Shown in pieces: positions 25,506-33,864 of a stretch of DNA of 64,000 nt. The notes beneath the pieces were generated by a model, which saw only the letters and a list, made by a program, of their open reading frames with translations, ran no database searches and had not been told where the DNA came from. The translations under genes and the position numbers were made by a program. The DNA lies in contig CAVVHH010000002.1 of assembly GCA_963748005.1 (NCBI GenBank), forward strand, positions 2,480,001 through 2,544,000, given 5' to 3'. How positions within the stretch are numbered: position 1 is the stretch's first letter; each line of letters starts with the position of its first letter. This stretch comes from CAILZL01 sp963748005. GTDB taxonomy: Bacteria; Pseudomonadota; Gammaproteobacteria; Steroidobacterales; Steroidobacteraceae.

Positions 25506-27557
25506 TTATCCCAGCGCCTTGCGCTTGTCCCGCATCGACGCCGCTGATCTGGCAAAGCTGAACTCAGCGGTAACCTTGTCGCGTCCCAGAATGCGCGCCA
25601 GTGTGGCCTTCACTGTGGGCGCATCATCGTCGAAGTCACCGTGATGACTTGCGGTTGAAGCATCGATAGTACCTGCGGCATTTTCATTTGGTGCCAGTAT
25701 GTAATTCACTTTGCCCTGCTTGATCAGTTGCGGCAATGCCGGGTGCCGGATAACGAACTTGTTCATACCGAGAATGGCTTCGCCGTCTTTCCTGAGTGGC
25801 GAACGCAACTTTTTCTCGAATGCATTGGACACCATGTACAACAGCGATTTGTTGTATATGTTTGCGCAGTTGTCGTCTTGCTCGACATTGTCCTTTAGAT
25901 TGAACAGCGTGAAGTTGCCAATCCGGCCGGACTGGATGGCAGGCAGATAGGTTTGATCGAACAGACCCGTGGTGCAGGCAGCTGCCCAGAGTGTGCAGGT
26001 TTTTATCTTCAGGCCCAGGCCGTTCGCCGCCGACCAGGTAAAGCCGGTTGCAGCGGTGAGGGAATTGGTATCAATTGAATCGTTGCTGCAGATGAGCTGC
26101 GTCAGCGGCGCCATGAAAATACTGCCGGCGCTGTGCCCGGCGATGTGTATCTCAATGTCGGGATGCTGCATGCCCAGCTTGCGTAATTGTTCTGCCACCA
26201 GACGTGCGCCGCCATTACCGTTGAGCGTGGCTAGCAGCGCGTTTTCCTTCATCTCATCCCACAAACGTTTGCCGCCAGCCAGTCGCGCAATCGGTTCCAG
26301 CGTATCGTCGAGACGATCCAGCATGAAGTCCTTGGCGGCGTCCAGCACGCCCTCGGGACGGCGCTGACGCAATGCGTCGTTCAGCAGATTGGTGATCGTG
26401 GTCCAGAAGTCGGTACGCCAGATGAAGGCAAGTGGATACACCTCGGCCTGCAGCAGCGCGGGCAGATAATTTTCCACGCGTTGCAGTGCATTCGCCTCGG
26501 GCACCAGGCCGCCATGGGCATACAGCAGAATGCGTCGCTTTTTCCAGCTGTCAGTGACGTGCGGCAGGTCTTCATTGATGATGCGCGCAATGTCTTCTGC
26601 ACTGTTGCCATAGGTGCCGTCGCGGCGCAGTTCACCATCATTGCCGATGCTGATGACATGCGAGCGTAAATCGGCAAAGGACACCCGCGCGGTGGCAAGA
26701 CCCGCCGACTTGGTGCCGGTGTTGCGGGCTTCATCAATGATCACCGGCGCGCCCAGACGCGCTACCCAGGCATCCATGCCGTTATCCAGCCAGTCGGCGT
26801 AACTGATATGCCCAAAGCCGCGATGTCCCCAGTCGTTCGCCCAGGAGTTCTGGAACCAGAAGCCGCGCTGGTCATAGCCGACAATCGCAAAGGCATGTGC
26901 ACCCACCTGATGCGAATCCTGCGGCACGCGACCGTCTTTTTTAACCTTGCCCCAGCCCTTGTGCACCAGGCAGGTGACAAACAGGATGCCCACTTCGGCC
27001 AGCGCTACATGCATGGCGACAATGTCCTTGTGATTGACGCGAAAGTACGCGCCCAGCGGGCGCTGCGTTGCATCTTCGGCACGCTTGCGAGTGATGCTTT
27101 GATCCGGTTTGCCGGGCTTGGCAGGCCAGAGGCTGGCAGCACATACGCCATGTTTGTGCCAGCCCTTCATGGCGCCACGCGCGCTGGAGCCTTCGTAGTT
27201 TTCGCCGCGCCATTCGTCATACAGCTTGGCGGTTTCGTAAAACATGTGTGGGCTGACCGGGGTCTTGTCCGGATACACCTTGCGGGTACGTAGCAGATAG
27301 TTGCAGGTGGCGGCGAGCGCAAAGCCGGAACAGGCGCCTTCTTCGCCCTGATCCAGAATCAGCGCCTTGCCGCGCAGGCGGTTTTCGTAAGCATTCATAC
27401 TCAACTCTTCCGGCACTTCGATCAGTGTGGGAACGAACATGCGGTCGCGAAAGTCGAGTGTGTCGGGTCTTGCATCGAAAGTGCGTTGCAAGGCCTTGGC
27501 GGCAGCGATGCCGGATGGAACGGGTTTGCTGCGTTTCTTGCGGGGTGTGCTGGCCAT
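25506..27557 (-). CDS. Papain-like (C1) peptidase fused to an alpha/beta-hydrolase domain
   Basis: A 683-residue two-domain protein. Residues about 40-270 form a C1 peptidase domain: Q70 and C76 in DQGEEGACSGFA have the papain spacing, H221 is in GAHAFAIVGYD and N237 in FQNSWANDWG, so the catalytic set is complete. Residues about 335-600 look like a serine hydrolase: an HGG at 348-350 and the nucleophile elbow GHSAGS with S476. There is no signal peptide; the N-terminus is basic (RKKRSKPVP). ATG at 27557 is chosen because a GGGAG site precedes it; the frame extends 14 codons further. It is transcribed alone. Role unknown. Confidence 0.85.
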   Translation of the reverse strand: MASTPRKKRSKPVPSGIAAAKALQRTFDARPDTLDFRDRMFVPTLIEVPEELSMNAYENRLRGKALILDQGEEGACSGFALAATCNYLLRTRKVYPDKTPVSPHMFYETAKLYDEWRGENYEGSSARGAMKGWHKHGVCAASLWPAKPGKPDQSITRKRAEDATQRPLGAYFRVNHKDIVAMHVALAEVGILFVTCLVHKGWGKVKKDGRVPQDSHQVGAHAFAIVGYDQRGFWFQNSWANDWGHRGFGHISYADWLDNGMDAWVARLGAPVIIDEARNTGTKSAGLATARVSFADLRSHVISIGNDGELRRDGTYGNSAEDIARIINEDLPHVTDSWKKRRILLYAHGGLVPEANALQRVENYLPALLQAEVYPLAFIWRTDFWTTITNLLNDALRQRRPEGVLDAAKDFMLDRLDDTLEPIARLAGGKRLWDEMKENALLATLNGNGGARLVAEQLRKLGMQHPDIEIHIAGHSAGSIFMAPLTQLICSNDSIDTNSLTAATGFTWSAANGLGLKIKTCTLWAAACTTGLFDQTYLPAIQSGRIGNFTLFNLKDNVEQDDNCANIYNKSLLYMVSNAFEKKLRSPLRKDGEAILGMNKFVIRHPALPQLIKQGKVNYILAPNENAAGTIDASTASHHGDFDDDAPTVKATLARILGRDKVTAEFSFARSAASMRDKRKALG

Positions 27558-27703
27558 GCTGATCTCCCTGTCTTTCGTTGCAAGATACCGGCGTAGCATG
27601 CTGCGCCTGGGGCCAATTGGGCAAGTCTGTCCGCCGTTTTGTCACCGGCAATGCGTTATGCTGGTGGGTAGTTTGTTACCGGTTTATTTCGGAGTAGAGA
27701 GCG

Positions 27704-28198
27704 ATGGATATACTCAGTCTGCATAGCGACAACATCGCCAAGGTTATTCAGTTATCGGTGGCACCGGTGTTCCTGCTGGCCGGCGTGGCCGCGACATTGA
27801 ACGTGCTGGTTGGCCGTCTGGTTCGCATTGTCGATCGGGCGCGCCTCACCGAGTCACAGCTCACAGGTGCCGATGAATCTCTGGCCAGGGATCTGCAGGA
27901 GCGCCTGGAAGTGCTGGCGACCCGCGCGCGCCTGATCAGTCGGGCCATTGCCTTGAGCGTGTTATCCGCAGTGGTGGTGCCGGTAGTGATTGTCAGCCTG
28001 TTTATCAGCGAGCTGTTTCAGGTGAATCTGGCGGTGCCAGTGGCGGTGACCTTCATCGTTGGGCTGGTCAGCCTGGCAGTGGGTCTGGTGTACTTTCTGC
28101 GCGAAGTGTTCGTTGCGACTGCTGCGTTGAGTTTTGGCGTACCCGGGGCGTCGCTGAGCGAGGCGCAGCGGCTGCGGCGGGTGGTGAAAAATTCCTGA
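27704..28198 (+). CDS. DUF2721 membrane protein
   Basis: A 164-residue inner-membrane protein of the DUF2721 family. Helix one is at about 14-34 (VIQLSVAPVFLLAGVAATLNVL), followed by a charged loop RLVRIVDRARLTE and two adjacent helices at about 82-135. Function unknown. The start has a GGAG site ten bases upstream. It is monocistronic and convergent with the THX gene. Confidence 0.9.
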   Translation: MDILSLHSDNIAKVIQLSVAPVFLLAGVAATLNVLVGRLVRIVDRARLTESQLTGADESLARDLQERLEVLATRARLISRAIALSVLSAVVVPVVIVSLFISELFQVNLAVPVAVTFIVGLVSLAVGLVYFLREVFVATAALSFGVPGASLSEAQRLRRVVKNS

Positions 28199-28225
28199 GG
28201 CTTGGCGCGCGCCTGAAACGCAGGC

Positions 28226-28251
28226 AAAGAAAAGGGCGGGGAGCCCGCCCT
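28226..28251 (-). terminator. Rho-independent terminator of the THX gene
   Basis: On the minus strand GGGCGGG (28250-28244) pairs with CCCGCCC (28240-28234) around a 3-base loop, followed by TTTTCTTT. It lies 24 bases after the THX stop. Confidence 0.8.
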
Positions 28252-28274
28252 GCAGACCAGCCGGATATGCCAGC

Positions 28275-28367
28275 TCAGCCCTTTTTCTTGGCACGGCCCG
28301 GACGGGTCTTGCCGTAGCTGTTGCGCCAAATCTTGCCCTTGCGGGTTCTGCGATCGCCTCTGCCCAT
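28275..28367 (-). CDS. 30S ribosomal protein THX
   Basis: A 30-residue, very basic protein: it starts MGRGDRRTRKGKIWR and ends KTRPGRAKKKG. This matches the THX (Thx/Ysh-type) peptide, which binds in the head of the 30S subunit between 16S rRNA helices. An AGGAG ribosome site sits eight bases before the ATG at 28367 and a terminator follows the TGA at 28275. It is easily missed because of its size. Confidence 0.88.
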   Translation of the reverse strand: MGRGDRRTRKGKIWRNSYGKTRPGRAKKKG

Positions 28368-28594
28368 GATGGAACTCCTGAAACTGCTATTGACTATGGG
28401 CCTGCCAACCCGGCAACAATGCCGGACACAAACCCGAAACCGGGCGCGCACTTTAGGGCCTGGCGCTGATTATTTCCACCGCTGCAACTCCGCATGGCGG
28501 TAACCGGGCCGTGCCGGGCTAAAATTCGTGAAGCAGGACTGGGTCTGGGGCTGTGGTTGCCGGGCACCATGGGGCCACTGGAAAATTAACAGGT

Positions 28595-29065
28595 ATGTCA
28601 AACAAACCCTCCGAAATCCTGATTCAGCCCGGCGAATACCGCACTTCCGACGACGGCCGGGTACTGGCCGCCCAGCTGAGTCATTCCCTGGCCGTGTGCA
28701 TCCACGACGACACGCGTGGTGTGGCTGGGGTGCTGCATTTTCATTACGCGATGACGCATGAGGGGCGCGGTATGGAGCTGACCGATGCCATTCTCAGCTC
28801 GCACTTGCTGCTGCTGGATCTGTTCTGTAAGGAAATGCGCGCGCTGGGGGCTCGCAAGACCAGCTGGCGGGTGCGTCTGGTAGGCCATATTCCCACGAAC
28901 ATGGGTATGGAAAAGCCGGCGGCCTCGGTCATGGATCTGCTGAAGGTGTATTTCGACGACACCCGTCTGCCGGTGGAGTGCAAGGAATTGAACCGGCCCA
29001 AGGACATCTTGCTGCGGTTGGACTCGCATACCGGACGCATCGTGGTTAGCGACGCGCCGGCATGA
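28595..29065 (+). CDS. CheD-like chemoreceptor deamidase homologue, orphan
   Basis: A 156-residue CheD-family protein. The catalytic region shows Cys in LAVCIHDDTRGVAGVLHFHYA, with the Cys and following His (LHF) in the expected spacing; a Thr/Ser is expected later. CheD deamidates glutamines in chemoreceptors. There are no chemotaxis genes in the window, and the C-terminal part is shorter and more divergent than classic CheD, so it may act on another target. ATG at 28595 is chosen (SNKPSEILIQPGEYRTS); an upstream start in frame gives residues without conservation. Confidence 0.7.
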   Translation: MSNKPSEILIQPGEYRTSDDGRVLAAQLSHSLAVCIHDDTRGVAGVLHFHYAMTHEGRGMELTDAILSSHLLLLDLFCKEMRALGARKTSWRVRLVGHIPTNMGMEKPAASVMDLLKVYFDDTRLPVECKELNRPKDILLRLDSHTGRIVVSDAPA

Positions 29066-29161
29066 GCTGGCCGCCGGTATTGCAGGGATCATCTGATTCC
29101 GCAAGGTAGCGCCGGGCTTCACAATCCCTCGTTATCGCGTCAAGCTCCGTGGAGAATCGCC

Positions 29162-29752
29162 ATGCGGGCTCATCCCGCACCAACAAGTCGCCGCAACAGG
29201 CAGATGGGTAATACACGCGTGACGCAGGCACCGGTTCTTGAATTCATCCCCGTGTGCGACGACGAGCAGATCACGGTGGTTGTGCGGCTGGCCCGACAGA
29301 TCTGGACAGAGCACTACCTGAACATCATCGGTCAGGCGCAGATCGACTATATGCTGGCGCGCTTTCAGAGCAGCACCGCCATCACCGCGCAGCTGCGCGA
29401 GGGGTACGAGTATTTTCTGTTGCAGCATCGTGGCCAAGACGTGGGCTATGCTTCGATCCGCACTGAGACAGACAGCAGGCGTTTGTTTGTCAGCAAGCTG
29501 TACCTGCTGGATACCGTGCGTGGTCAGGGTCTGGGGCGCGCCAGCATGTTGTATCTGGCACAGCTGGCGCATACTCGCGGCTTGCAGAGTTTGTGGCTGA
29601 CGGTAAACAAGAACAACCCGGCGCTGCAGGCGTATCTGAAGATCGGGTTTGTGAAGACCGCCGATGTGGTGACTGATATCGGCGGCGGATATGTGATGGA
29701 TGATTTTCAGCTGGAATGGACGCCGGCGCAGACTGGCGCGAGCACACAATAA
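29162..29752 (+). CDS. GNAT family N-acetyltransferase
   Basis: A 196-residue acetyltransferase. The GNAT core runs from about residue 60: VGYASIRTE, KLYLLDTVRGQGLGRASMLYLAQ (motif A, acetyl-CoA binding RGQGLG at about 118-123), and the later LTVNKNNPALQAYLKIGFVKTAD (motif B). It transfers acetyl to an amine; substrate unknown. Starts at 29162 or 29204 are possible. It forms a short rightward run with the next gene. Confidence 0.9.
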   Translation: MRAHPAPTSRRNRQMGNTRVTQAPVLEFIPVCDDEQITVVVRLARQIWTEHYLNIIGQAQIDYMLARFQSSTAITAQLREGYEYFLLQHRGQDVGYASIRTETDSRRLFVSKLYLLDTVRGQGLGRASMLYLAQLAHTRGLQSLWLTVNKNNPALQAYLKIGFVKTADVVTDIGGGYVMDDFQLEWTPAQTGASTQ

Positions 29753-29773
29753 CTAAAGCCGGAGGGTCCGATC

Positions 29774-30091
29774 ATGAATCTGCGTTTTGCCCAGCACAGT
29801 ATCCGCATCCGCACCACTGCCGATGAATTCGCACAATTGCATGCGGGCAAGGCACTTGGGCTGGAAGTACCGCTGCCGCGCGGCCATGCCTTTCGCGCCA
29901 AGGTAAATCAGAGCAATACCGGCGACTGGCAGTTTGACAGCGACCCCACCGGCATGTGGCTGAGCATTCCACGCATTGAGCTCGATCACCTGGCGCAGGC
30001 GTTGCCCAGCAAGGAAGGGGTGGTTCATTCCTTCGGCACCAATCACGGCGAGCTGCAGATCAGCCTGGAAGTGGATGCAGGGTTTTGTTGA
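29774..30091 (+). CDS. Hypothetical protein
   Basis: A 105-residue soluble protein beginning NLRFAQHSIRIRTTADEF. It has a beta-rich pattern and the phrase HSFGTNHGELQISLEVD near its end. I do not recognise a family. A GGAGG site precedes the start and it lies 22 bases after the GNAT gene, so it is probably its operon partner. Confidence 0.7.
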   Translation: MNLRFAQHSIRIRTTADEFAQLHAGKALGLEVPLPRGHAFRAKVNQSNTGDWQFDSDPTGMWLSIPRIELDHLAQALPSKEGVVHSFGTNHGELQISLEVDAGFC

Positions 30092-30131
30092 AAGCAATCG
30101 GCTTGATCTGCTGCCGAGTCCTGGAAGCGGG

Positions 30132-30365
30132 CTAGCTGCGGCGGGCAACAACGATATCAATGCTTTCAGTATTCGGATCGAACATGATCTGCGCCTCCCT
30201 GCGCTGCAACTGGCGCATGACGTGCGCGACTTTCTGCTCCAGCGAATAGGTTTGAGCACCGTAATCGGTGCCTTCGCGCAGCACATACGATTCAATCACG
30301 CCCTGCAAGGCATCCGCGGATAGCTCGGTGTACGGAACAGCAACCGGCTCGGCAGGTTCTGACAT
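30132..30365 (-). CDS. YheU family protein (UPF0270)
   Basis: A 77-residue protein with the family core LSADALQGVIESYVLREGTDYG and SLEQKVAHVMRQLQRREAQI. The closest known relative is E. coli YheU, a helical protein of unknown function. It starts three bases after the purD stop (30369 on the minus strand runs into it), so it is in the purine transcript. Confidence 0.85.
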   Translation of the reverse strand: MSEPAEPVAVPYTELSADALQGVIESYVLREGTDYGAQTYSLEQKVAHVMRQLQRREAQIMFDPNTESIDIVVARRS

Positions 30366-30368
30366 GGC

Positions 30369-31649
30369 TCAGCCTTCGCGTTCAATCGCGCGATAACCGA
30401 TGTCACGACGATATTGCACGCCTTGCCAGGTGATGGCATCGGCCAATACATAAGCCTGTGTCTGCGCGGCTTTGACCGTATCGCCCAAACCGACGGCACA
30501 CAGCACACGGCCGCCGCTGGTGACGACATCATTGCCCTGCAATTGTGTGCCGGCATGAAACACTTTTCCGGGCAGCTTGGCGGCCTGATCAAGGCCACTG
30601 ATGACATCACCCTTGCGCGGCGTGTCGGGGTAATTGCCGGCCGCGAGCACGATGCCGAGCGCAGCTTGTGGATTCCATTTGGCGCTGACCTGATCGAGTC
30701 TGCCATCCAGCGCCGCTTCGCACAGTATGGTGAGGTCCGAGTCCAGGCGCATCATGATCGGCTGGGTTTCCGGATCACCGAAGCGGCAATTGAATTCCAG
30801 TACATTGGGCGTGCCGTCCGGCGCCACCATTACGCCGGCATACAGGAAGCCGGTATAGGGTGTGCCCATGGCAATCATGCCTTGTACGGTGGGCTCAATG
30901 ACTTCCCGCATGATGCGGTTGTGAATTTCGGGTGTCACCACGGGAGCGGGCGAGTACGCACCCATGCCGCCAGTATTTGGACCTTGATCGGCATCGAGCA
31001 GGCGTTTGTGATCCTGCGAAGTCGCCATCGGCAGAATGTGCTGACCATCCACCATGACGATGAAGCTGGCTTCTTCGCCTTCCAGGAACTCTTCCACCAC
31101 CACCAGAGAACCCGCCTTGCCAAATTGTCCGGCGAACATGTCCTTCACTGCCTGCACTGCTTCGGCTTGTGTTTCGCAAATGATCACGCCCTTGCCGGCG
31201 GCCAGACCATCTGCCTTCACCACCAGCGGTGCGCGTTGCGCACGTACCCAGCTTTCGTCAAAGCTTTTTTGTGTGAAGGTTGCATAAGCGGCGGTTGGAA
31301 TCCTGTTGGCCTTGAGGAAGTCCTTGGTGAAGGCTTTGGAGCCTTCCAGTCGCGCACAGAGTTTGCTTGGGCCGAAGCAGCGCAGCCCCGCTGCCTGAAA
31401 TACATCCACTACGCCAATCACCAGGGGCGCTTCCGGGCCGACGATAGTCAGATCAATACTGTTGTCGCCGGCAAACTTGACCAAAGCAGGCACATCATCG
31501 GCGGCAATGCTGACATTACTGACCTTGTTTTCGAGCGCAGTACCGGCATTACCCGGCGCCACATACACATGACTGACACGCGGCGACTGCGCAACCTTCC
31601 ACGCCAGTGCGTGTTCGCGCCCGCCGTTACCGATGATGAGAACGTTCAT
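30369..31649 (-). CDS. purD: Phosphoribosylamine-glycine ligase
   Basis: A 426-residue ATP-grasp enzyme of purine synthesis that joins glycine to phosphoribosylamine. The start NVLIIGNGGREHALAWKV is diagnostic. ATP-grasp features include PLVVKADGLAAGKGVI and the metal-binding FNCRFGDPETQ. ATG at 31649 is chosen; 33 further codons are open but run into the intergenic repeat. It follows purH with a REP-like pair between, and YheU comes after. Confidence 0.97.
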   Translation of the reverse strand: MNVLIIGNGGREHALAWKVAQSPRVSHVYVAPGNAGTALENKVSNVSIAADDVPALVKFAGDNSIDLTIVGPEAPLVIGVVDVFQAAGLRCFGPSKLCARLEGSKAFTKDFLKANRIPTAAYATFTQKSFDESWVRAQRAPLVVKADGLAAGKGVIICETQAEAVQAVKDMFAGQFGKAGSLVVVEEFLEGEEASFIVMVDGQHILPMATSQDHKRLLDADQGPNTGGMGAYSPAPVVTPEIHNRIMREVIEPTVQGMIAMGTPYTGFLYAGVMVAPDGTPNVLEFNCRFGDPETQPIMMRLDSDLTILCEAALDGRLDQVSAKWNPQAALGIVLAAGNYPDTPRKGDVISGLDQAAKLPGKVFHAGTQLQGNDVVTSGGRVLCAVGLGDTVKAAQTQAYVLADAITWQGVQYRRDIGYRAIEREG

Positions 31650-31677
31650 TTGTAATGTCCGAGGTATACCTTCGTCG

Positions 31678-31739
31678 GAAGGGCGAGGTGTGCCTCGCCC
31701 CTGCAAACATGGTGTAGGGGCGACACACGTGTCGCCCGA
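31678..31739. repeat. Paired REP-like palindromes (site 3)
   Basis: Between purH and purD: GGGCGAGGTGTGCCTCGCCCC (31681-31701) and, inverted in orientation, GTAGGGGCGACACACGTGTC GCCCG (31713-31737). It shares the GTAGGGGCGA head with the other two sites. On the minus strand the purH-purD transcript would carry both hairpins. Confidence 0.72.
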
Positions 31740-31744
31740 TTTGA

Positions 31745-33304
31745 TCAATGTCTGAAGTGCCGCATGCCGGTGAGAACCATGGCAATGCCATGTTCATTCG
31801 CTGCAGCGATGACTTCGGCATCGCGCATTGAACCGCCGGGTTGAATGACGGCCTTGATGCCGAATTCGGCGGCCACATCCAGCCCATCTCTGAATGGGAA
31901 GAAGGCATCGGATGCCATGACGCAACCGCTCACCGTCAGGTTTTCGTCCCTGGCCTTGATGGCGGCAATGCGCGTCGAGTACACACGGCTCATTTGTCCG
32001 GCGCCCACGCCAATAGTCATGTTGTCATGCGCGAACACAATGGCATTGGACTTCACGAACTTGCACACCTTCCAGGCGAACTGCAGGTCACGCAATTCTT
32101 CCGCCGTGGGTTGACGTTCGGTAACTACTTTCAAGTCAGCCACATCCACCATGCCCAGATCGCGGGTCTGCACCAGCAAGCCACCGTTGACGCCGCGCAG
32201 ATCGTAGCGGGTGTTGCTTTCATCCAGCGAACCGGTCAGCAGCAGGCGGACGTTCTCCCTGCGCTTGCACAGGGTAATCGCTTCCTCGTCGGCTTGCGGT
32301 GCGAGGATCACTTCCACGAACTGACGTTCGATGATAGCGCTGGCGGTTCTGCCATCAAGCGGGCGATTGAAGGCAATGATGCCGCCGTAAGCCGAAGTCG
32401 GATCAGTTTTGTAAGCGCGGTTGTAGGCTTCGAGAATGTCTGCACCCACCGCAACGCCACAGGGATTGGCGTGTTTGACGATTACGCATGCGGGAGCATC
32501 GAATTGCCGCACGCACTCCAGCGCCGTGTCGCTGTCGGCAATGTTGTTGTACGACAGCTGCTTGCCCTGCACCTGCGCAGCGTTGGCAACACTGGCACCT
32601 TTGGCATCGCTGGCGGCATAAAACGCGGCTTGCTGATGCGGGTTCTCGCCGTAACGTAAATCCATGCGTTTGCGGAATTGCAGTGGCAGCAGGTCGGGAA
32701 ACTCGTTGCCGCCCTGTGTGACTCTGGTGAGATAGCTCGACACCATCGCATCGTATTGCGCAGTGTGTGTGAAGGCTTTGGCCGCCAGACGCTTGCGGGT
32801 GGCTTCGGTGACGCTGCCGTTGTGTGCATTCATTTCGTCGATGATGCTGCAGTAGTCCAGCGGGTCCACAATAATCGCGACGCGATCATGATTCTTGGCC
32901 GAGGCCCGCACCATGGCCGGGCCGCCGATGTCGATGTTCTCAATCGCCTCTTCATACGTGCAATCGGACCTGGCAATGGTTGCCGCAAACGGATACAGGT
33001 TCACCACCACCAGATCGATGGGTTCGATGTCATGCTGTTTCATCACGGCTTCATCGACACCGCGCCGGCCGAGCAGGCCGCCATGAATTTTCGGATGCAG
33101 CGTCTTGACGCGACCATCCATGATTTCCGGAAAGCCGGTGTGTTCGGACACTTGCTTGACAGCAATGTCGTTGCTGGCGAGCAGAGCAGCGGTACCGCCG
33201 GTGGACAGGATTTCAATATTTCGTTCCTGCAGGGCACGAACGAAATCCAGCAGTCCATCCTTGTTGGAGACGCTGATCAGGGCGCGACGAATGGGTGTGC
33301 TCAC
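31745..33304 (-). CDS. purH: Bifunctional AICAR formyltransferase / IMP cyclohydrolase
   Basis: A 519-residue PurH that performs the last two steps of IMP synthesis. The N-terminal cyclohydrolase has RRALISVSNKDGL, GGTAALLA, GRVKTLHPKIHGGLLGRR; the C-terminal formyltransferase has the catalytic lysine-histidine pair in IVKHANPCGVA and the ending QPGGSMRDAEVI. Full length. It is first in the purH-purD-yheU run; an upstream gap of 76 bases separates it from fis. Confidence 0.98.
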   Translation of the reverse strand: MSTPIRRALISVSNKDGLLDFVRALQERNIEILSTGGTAALLASNDIAVKQVSEHTGFPEIMDGRVKTLHPKIHGGLLGRRGVDEAVMKQHDIEPIDLVVVNLYPFAATIARSDCTYEEAIENIDIGGPAMVRASAKNHDRVAIIVDPLDYCSIIDEMNAHNGSVTEATRKRLAAKAFTHTAQYDAMVSSYLTRVTQGGNEFPDLLPLQFRKRMDLRYGENPHQQAAFYAASDAKGASVANAAQVQGKQLSYNNIADSDTALECVRQFDAPACVIVKHANPCGVAVGADILEAYNRAYKTDPTSAYGGIIAFNRPLDGRTASAIIERQFVEVILAPQADEEAITLCKRRENVRLLLTGSLDESNTRYDLRGVNGGLLVQTRDLGMVDVADLKVVTERQPTAEELRDLQFAWKVCKFVKSNAIVFAHDNMTIGVGAGQMSRVYSTRIAAIKARDENLTVSGCVMASDAFFPFRDGLDVAAEFGIKAVIQPGGSMRDAEVIAAANEHGIAMVLTGMRHFRH

Positions 33305-33380
33305 TTAAATAAACTCTTGAAAAAAATGAAATCGGAAAGACGGCTGTGTGAGCAATCGCGACACCACCCGGCGGAGTTGT

Positions 33381-33737
33381 TCAGTCCGCCCTGTCGGTAA
33401 GCCGATATTCGCGCAATTTCTTGCGCAGCGTGCCGCGATTCAGGCCCAGCACTTCGGCGGCGCGACTCTGGTTGCCATCGACGTAGTCGAGCACGGCGCG
33501 AAACAGCGGTTCTTCAACTTCACGCAACACCAGTTCATACAAATGTCCGGGATTATCGCCATTGAGATTGGTGAAGTAGACATCCAGCGCCGCGGCGCAC
33601 TGGGTGCGTAGCGGTACGGCTGATTGTCCATTCACGTGGCTGTGGCCATTGATATGACCACGTCCATTCATCTTGCTGCCCCTGGTTGCGCCCTCTCGCG
33701 TTGATTTGCGAGCGCTGGTTTTTTTCTTTGTTGCCAT
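33381..33737 (-). CDS. fis: DNA-binding protein Fis
   Basis: A 118-residue Fis. Residues about 40-80 form the dimerisation helices (CAAALDVYFTNLNGDNPGHLYELVLREVE); the helix-turn-helix is GNQSRAAEVLGLNRGTLRKKL (about 90-110). The N-terminal 38 residues, rich in Lys, Gly, Asn and His, are additional to the E. coli protein (98 residues). It follows dusB on the same strand, the classical dusB-fis operon, though separated by 127 bases. Confidence 0.96.
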   Translation of the reverse strand: MATKKKTSARKSTREGATRGSKMNGRGHINGHSHVNGQSAVPLRTQCAAALDVYFTNLNGDNPGHLYELVLREVEEPLFRAVLDYVDGNQSRAAEVLGLNRGTLRKKLREYRLTDRAD

Positions 33738-33864
33738 GCGCGGTTACCAAATGATTCAGGTCAATACCATCAATATAAGACGAAGCCAACGTGCAAACAG
33801 CAAGCTGGAGAGTTACAGCCAACACCACTTGCCAGCAGATGCAGCGCTTGACTGGCTGCGCAGC

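Noticed and set aside
30414..31655. 413-codon rightward frame opposite purD
   Set aside because: Antisense shadow of purD, which has full conservation.
31841..32659. 272-codon rightward frame opposite purH
   Set aside because: Antisense shadow of a complete housekeeping gene.
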